Origin: Bacillota bacterium
Lineage (GTDB): Bacteria; Bacillota; Bacilli; Paenibacillales; NBRC-103111
Assembly: GCA_023391955.1 (NCBI GenBank)
Contig: JAEWAA010000465.1
Coordinates: 1-5,684 of the forward strand
Length of the DNA: 5,684 nucleotides
Direction: 5' to 3'
How positions within the stretch are numbered: the first letter of the stretch is position 1; each line of letters opens with the position of its first letter. Made by a program: the position numbers and the translations under genes. The notes beneath the pieces are model-generated. The model had not been told where the DNA came from. It saw only the letters and a program-made list of their open reading frames with translations, and ran no database searches. Positions 3,466-5,684 of this stretch are shown one piece after another.

Positions 3466-5684
3466 CTATGGGTCATTCCGGCTAGCCGCCGGCCGGATTG
3501 TGAAGGAAACGGTGGTTCCCCGGCCTGGAACACTGGTTACGGATAAACCGCTGCCGTACCGTTTGCGCAGCCTCCGGTCCGTATTCACCAGCCCTACTCC
3601 CTTGCGCTCCGGCGTGGAGGCGGGCTGGAAAAGCACCGCGCATTGGTCCGCATCCATCCCCACACCATTGTCCTCCACCGCCACCTCCACGTCTTCCCCG
3701 CTGCTGCGGATGCGGATGGTCACCCTGCCTCCTTTGGAACGGGACAGGATTCCATGCTTCACCGCATTCTCCACAAGTGGTTGAATGGTGAATGGAGGCA
3801 GTGGAGTCTCCATCAGGTCCTCCCGTTCCTCCAGGTCCCACTCCACCAACAGCCTGTCCCCGAAGCGTTCCCGTTCGATATACAGGTAGGCCTTGACCAG
3901 CTCCAGCTCGACATGAAGGGGAACGGCGTCCCGGGTATTCAGAAAATCGAAGCTGATCCGCAAATAGGAGCTGAAGGCATCGATCATCATCCGCATCCGT
4001 TCCACATCAATTTGGCCCAGGGCGGAGATGGAGTTCATGGCATTGAATAAAAAATGAGGCTCAATCTGGGCCTGGAGGTATGCCCCCTCCAGTCTCAGCA
4101 GCTCGTCCATGGTCTGCTTCAGCCGGGTCAGGACCAATACGCGGCTGCGAAGCTCCAGCGGATTCACGGGTTTGGCCACATAATCATTAGCTCCGGCATG
4201 GAAACCCGCCTGAATGTCTTCCGGCATGCTCCTGGCCGTCAGCAGCAGAATCGGAAGCTCCAGCAAGGAATACCGGGTGCGCACAACGGACGCCAGCTCA
4301 TAGCCGGACATACCCGGCATCATCACGTCGGTAATCAGCAGGTCCCAAGAGCCCTCCCCGATTTTTTCCAATGCCTCCCGGCCTCCCCCGGCGGTAACAA
4401 TCCGGTAATGGTCAAGAGCCAGCACAGTGGTCAGCACCTTCAGGTTCACGGGATCATCGTCTACCATCAATATCCGGGGCCTGTCGGCTGGCTCTGTGGG
4501 CACAGGTGAAACCGTGGCTGCCGCATCACCGGTGCCAATGGTTACGGATGAAGCCTCCTCCTCCGTTAGAGTGCTGCCATACTCCGGAGCACTGCCAACC
4601 TGGTGGGCCAACGGCAGCCGGAATGAAAACACCGTCCCCTTTCCCGGGGAGGTATCCAATACCAATGCACCGCCGTGCAATTCCACCAGCTTCTTGCTGA
4701 TGGACAAGCCCAAACCGAAACCGCCCTCTGCTGCGCCCCGGCCGGACTCCCCCTGTTCATAGGCGTCGAACACTCTTCTGGCAGTGGCCTCATCCATACC
4801 GATGCCCGTGTCCCGGACGGCCAGCTCCGCCTCCTTGCCTACAAGCCGTGCCGTAACTGTCACTGAGCCTGCCTCCGTAGACTTCAACGCATTATGGATC
4901 AGATTCACCAGAATCTGAATCAGCCGCATTTCGTCGGCCAGCACCGGGGGAAAGTCCGGTGGAATGGAAGCCGTTAGCCGCACCGGTTTATTCTCCGTGA
5001 GATAATTAAGCATGTCGGTGACTCCGGCCGTCACCGTCTGCAGGGAAACCGGAGCCAGCTGCAGGCTGACCCCTTTGTTCCGCAGCCGGGCCTGCTCCAG
5101 GAGATCGTTCAGCATCAGTGTCATTCTGCCGCCAATGGTCAGAAGAAGCTCCAGGCTCCGTGCACTTTCCGCGCCGATGGTGTTCCGCTCCGTCTCCAGC
5201 ACGTTTTGGGCAATGTTCATCATCCCGTGCAGGGGATTGCGCAGCTCATGGGACGTATTGGCCAGAAACTCATCCTTGCGCCGGTCCTCCTGCTGAAGCC
5301 GCACCGCCAGTTCTTTGGCCTGCTCCACCTTCCGGAAATACTGCTTCAGGGCATAAGCGGCAAGGCTGAGGCAAAGCACCACCAGATCCACAGGATAAAA
5401 GCCCATGTTCAGGGTGCTGTGGGTTTTGAAGGAGCTCCACACCAAATTCGAGACCAGGCTTGAGCCAGCCAGCAGCAAATAGATGGTATCCTGCTTGCCT
5501 CTGCGCACTGCCAGCACCAGAACGGCGATAATCGCCAACAGGAAGCCCATATAGAGAAGACGGTTTACCGGGTCCAGCAAAGCGACGATCCGGGCGGGCA
5601 GCAGCGCCACCACCAGCATCCACACCGCAAAGGCGCCAGCCACCAGCCTGTAGGTACGGTTAATCCGTTCGGGCATCAATAGCC
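3466..5684 (-). CDS. Hybrid sensor kinase with two kinase cores around a receiver, 5' end cut by the window
   Basis: A membrane-bound signalling protein, at least 738 residues in the window. Numbering counts the TTG at 5677-5679 as residue 1. Order: four hydrophobic helices (about 10-29, 40-58, 64-84, 93-112) like the end of a 7TMR-DISM 7TM domain; a helical linker (113-138); HisKA with H144 in NTSHELRNPLHG; HATPase with N263 in NLIHNALK, DTGIGMD (290-296) and GFGLGLSISKK (320-330); a low-complexity linker (about 360-398); a receiver with acidic DDD (407-409), phosphoacceptor D451, T481 and K503; a LytS-type His_kinase domain with H542 in QIEPHFLFN; and a second HATPase with N638 in PLVENAVKHG, DNGVGMD (670-676) and GVGLVNTDRRL. 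All key residues look intact. The frame is open to the edge (CTA before TTG), so TTG and the next ATG are probably internal. The signal sensed and any partner regulator are not in view. Confidence 0.93.
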   Translation of the reverse strand, partial: LLMPERINRTYRLVAGAFAVWMLVVALLPARIVALLDPVNRLLYMGFLLAIIAVLVLAVRRGKQDTIYLLLAGSSLVSNLVWSSFKTHSTLNMGFYPVDLVVLCLSLAAYALKQYFRKVEQAKELAVRLQQEDRRKDEFLANTSHELRNPLHGMMNIAQNVLETERNTIGAESARSLELLLTIGGRMTLMLNDLLEQARLRNKGVSLQLAPVSLQTVTAGVTDMLNYLTENKPVRLTASIPPDFPPVLADEMRLIQILVNLIHNALKSTEAGSVTVTARLVGKEAELAVRDTGIGMDEATARRVFDAYEQGESGRGAAEGGFGLGLSISKKLVELHGGALVLDTSPGKGTVFSFRLPLAHQVGSAPEYGSTLTEEEASSVTIGTGDAAATVSPVPTEPADRPRILMVDDDPVNLKVLTTVLALDHYRIVTAGGGREALEKIGEGSWDLLITDVMMPGMSGYELASVVRTRYSLLELPILLLTARSMPEDIQAGFHAGANDYVAKPVNPLELRSRVLVLTRLKQTMDELLRLEGAYLQAQIEPHFLFNAMNSISALGQIDVERMRMMIDAFSSYLRISFDFLNTRDAVPLHVELELVKAYLYIERERFGDRLLVEWDLEEREDLMETPLPPFTIQPLVENAVKHGILSRSKGGRVTIRIRSSGEDVEVAVEDNGVGMDADQCAVLFQPASTPERKGVGLVNTDRRLRKRYGSGLSVTSVPGRGTTVSFTIRPAASRNDP

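Noticed and set aside
3172..3546. Plus-strand open frame overlapping the yrzE-like gene and crossing the terminator
   Set aside because: It would need translation through a 15-bp hairpin and into the antisense of the kinase gene, and it has no domain.
1..5684. tRNA, rRNA, CRISPR repeats, transposase or integrase genes, phage genes, long direct repeats
   Set aside because: I looked for these on both strands and saw none; the window is accounted for by five protein genes and short intergenic regions.

Overview
The window looks like a piece of chromosome from an endospore-forming Firmicute, most likely Paenibacillaceae. The reasons are a SpoVB orthologue, a ComN/YrzD-type post-transcriptional regulator, a DUF421 (YrbG/YetF-type) membrane protein and a TIGR04086 (YrzE-type) protein in the gene order known from Bacillus subtilis (comN - spoVB - yrbG - yrzE). 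The base composition is moderately GC-rich, the Shine-Dalgarno sites are strong, and at the right edge there is a large multi-domain hybrid kinase of a kind common in Paenibacillus. The family and genus assignment is inference; the spore-former assignment is firm.

Layout, left to right. Positions 1-72 hold only the probable terminator of comN. comN (73-330, minus) and spoVB (530-2122, plus) diverge from a region of about 200 bp (331-529) that contains several inverted repeats. spoVB and the DUF421 gene (2127-2810, minus) converge with only 4 bases between their stop codons and no terminator in the gap. The DUF421 gene and the yrzE-like gene (3020-3406, plus) diverge from a 209-bp intergenic region. 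That region carries a candidate forespore (sigma-G/sigma-F type) promoter for the DUF421 gene. The yrzE-like gene then converges on a large histidine kinase gene (3466 to the window edge, minus), and a perfect 15-bp hairpin lies between them as a bidirectional terminator.

How the genes relate. SpoVB is a MOP-superfamily flippase-like protein needed for spore cortex synthesis, and the DUF421 family includes proteins of the spore inner membrane. ComN is known in B. subtilis as a post-transcriptional regulator linked to competence. The yrzE-like protein is a small four-helix membrane protein of unknown function. The four genes are a conserved neighbourhood rather than one operon, since their strands alternate. 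The kinase does not belong to the neighbourhood known from B. subtilis, where yajC (yrbF), tgt and queA are found beside yrzE.

The most notable object is the kinase. After the last four helices of a 7TMR-DISM-like membrane domain it has a HisKA/HATPase core, a receiver domain and a second, LytS-type kinase core, all with intact key residues, so one chain appears to carry two kinases joined by a receiver. Its N-terminus lies outside the window. No tRNA, rRNA, CRISPR array, insertion sequence or prophage gene is visible. I see no wholly undescribed system here.
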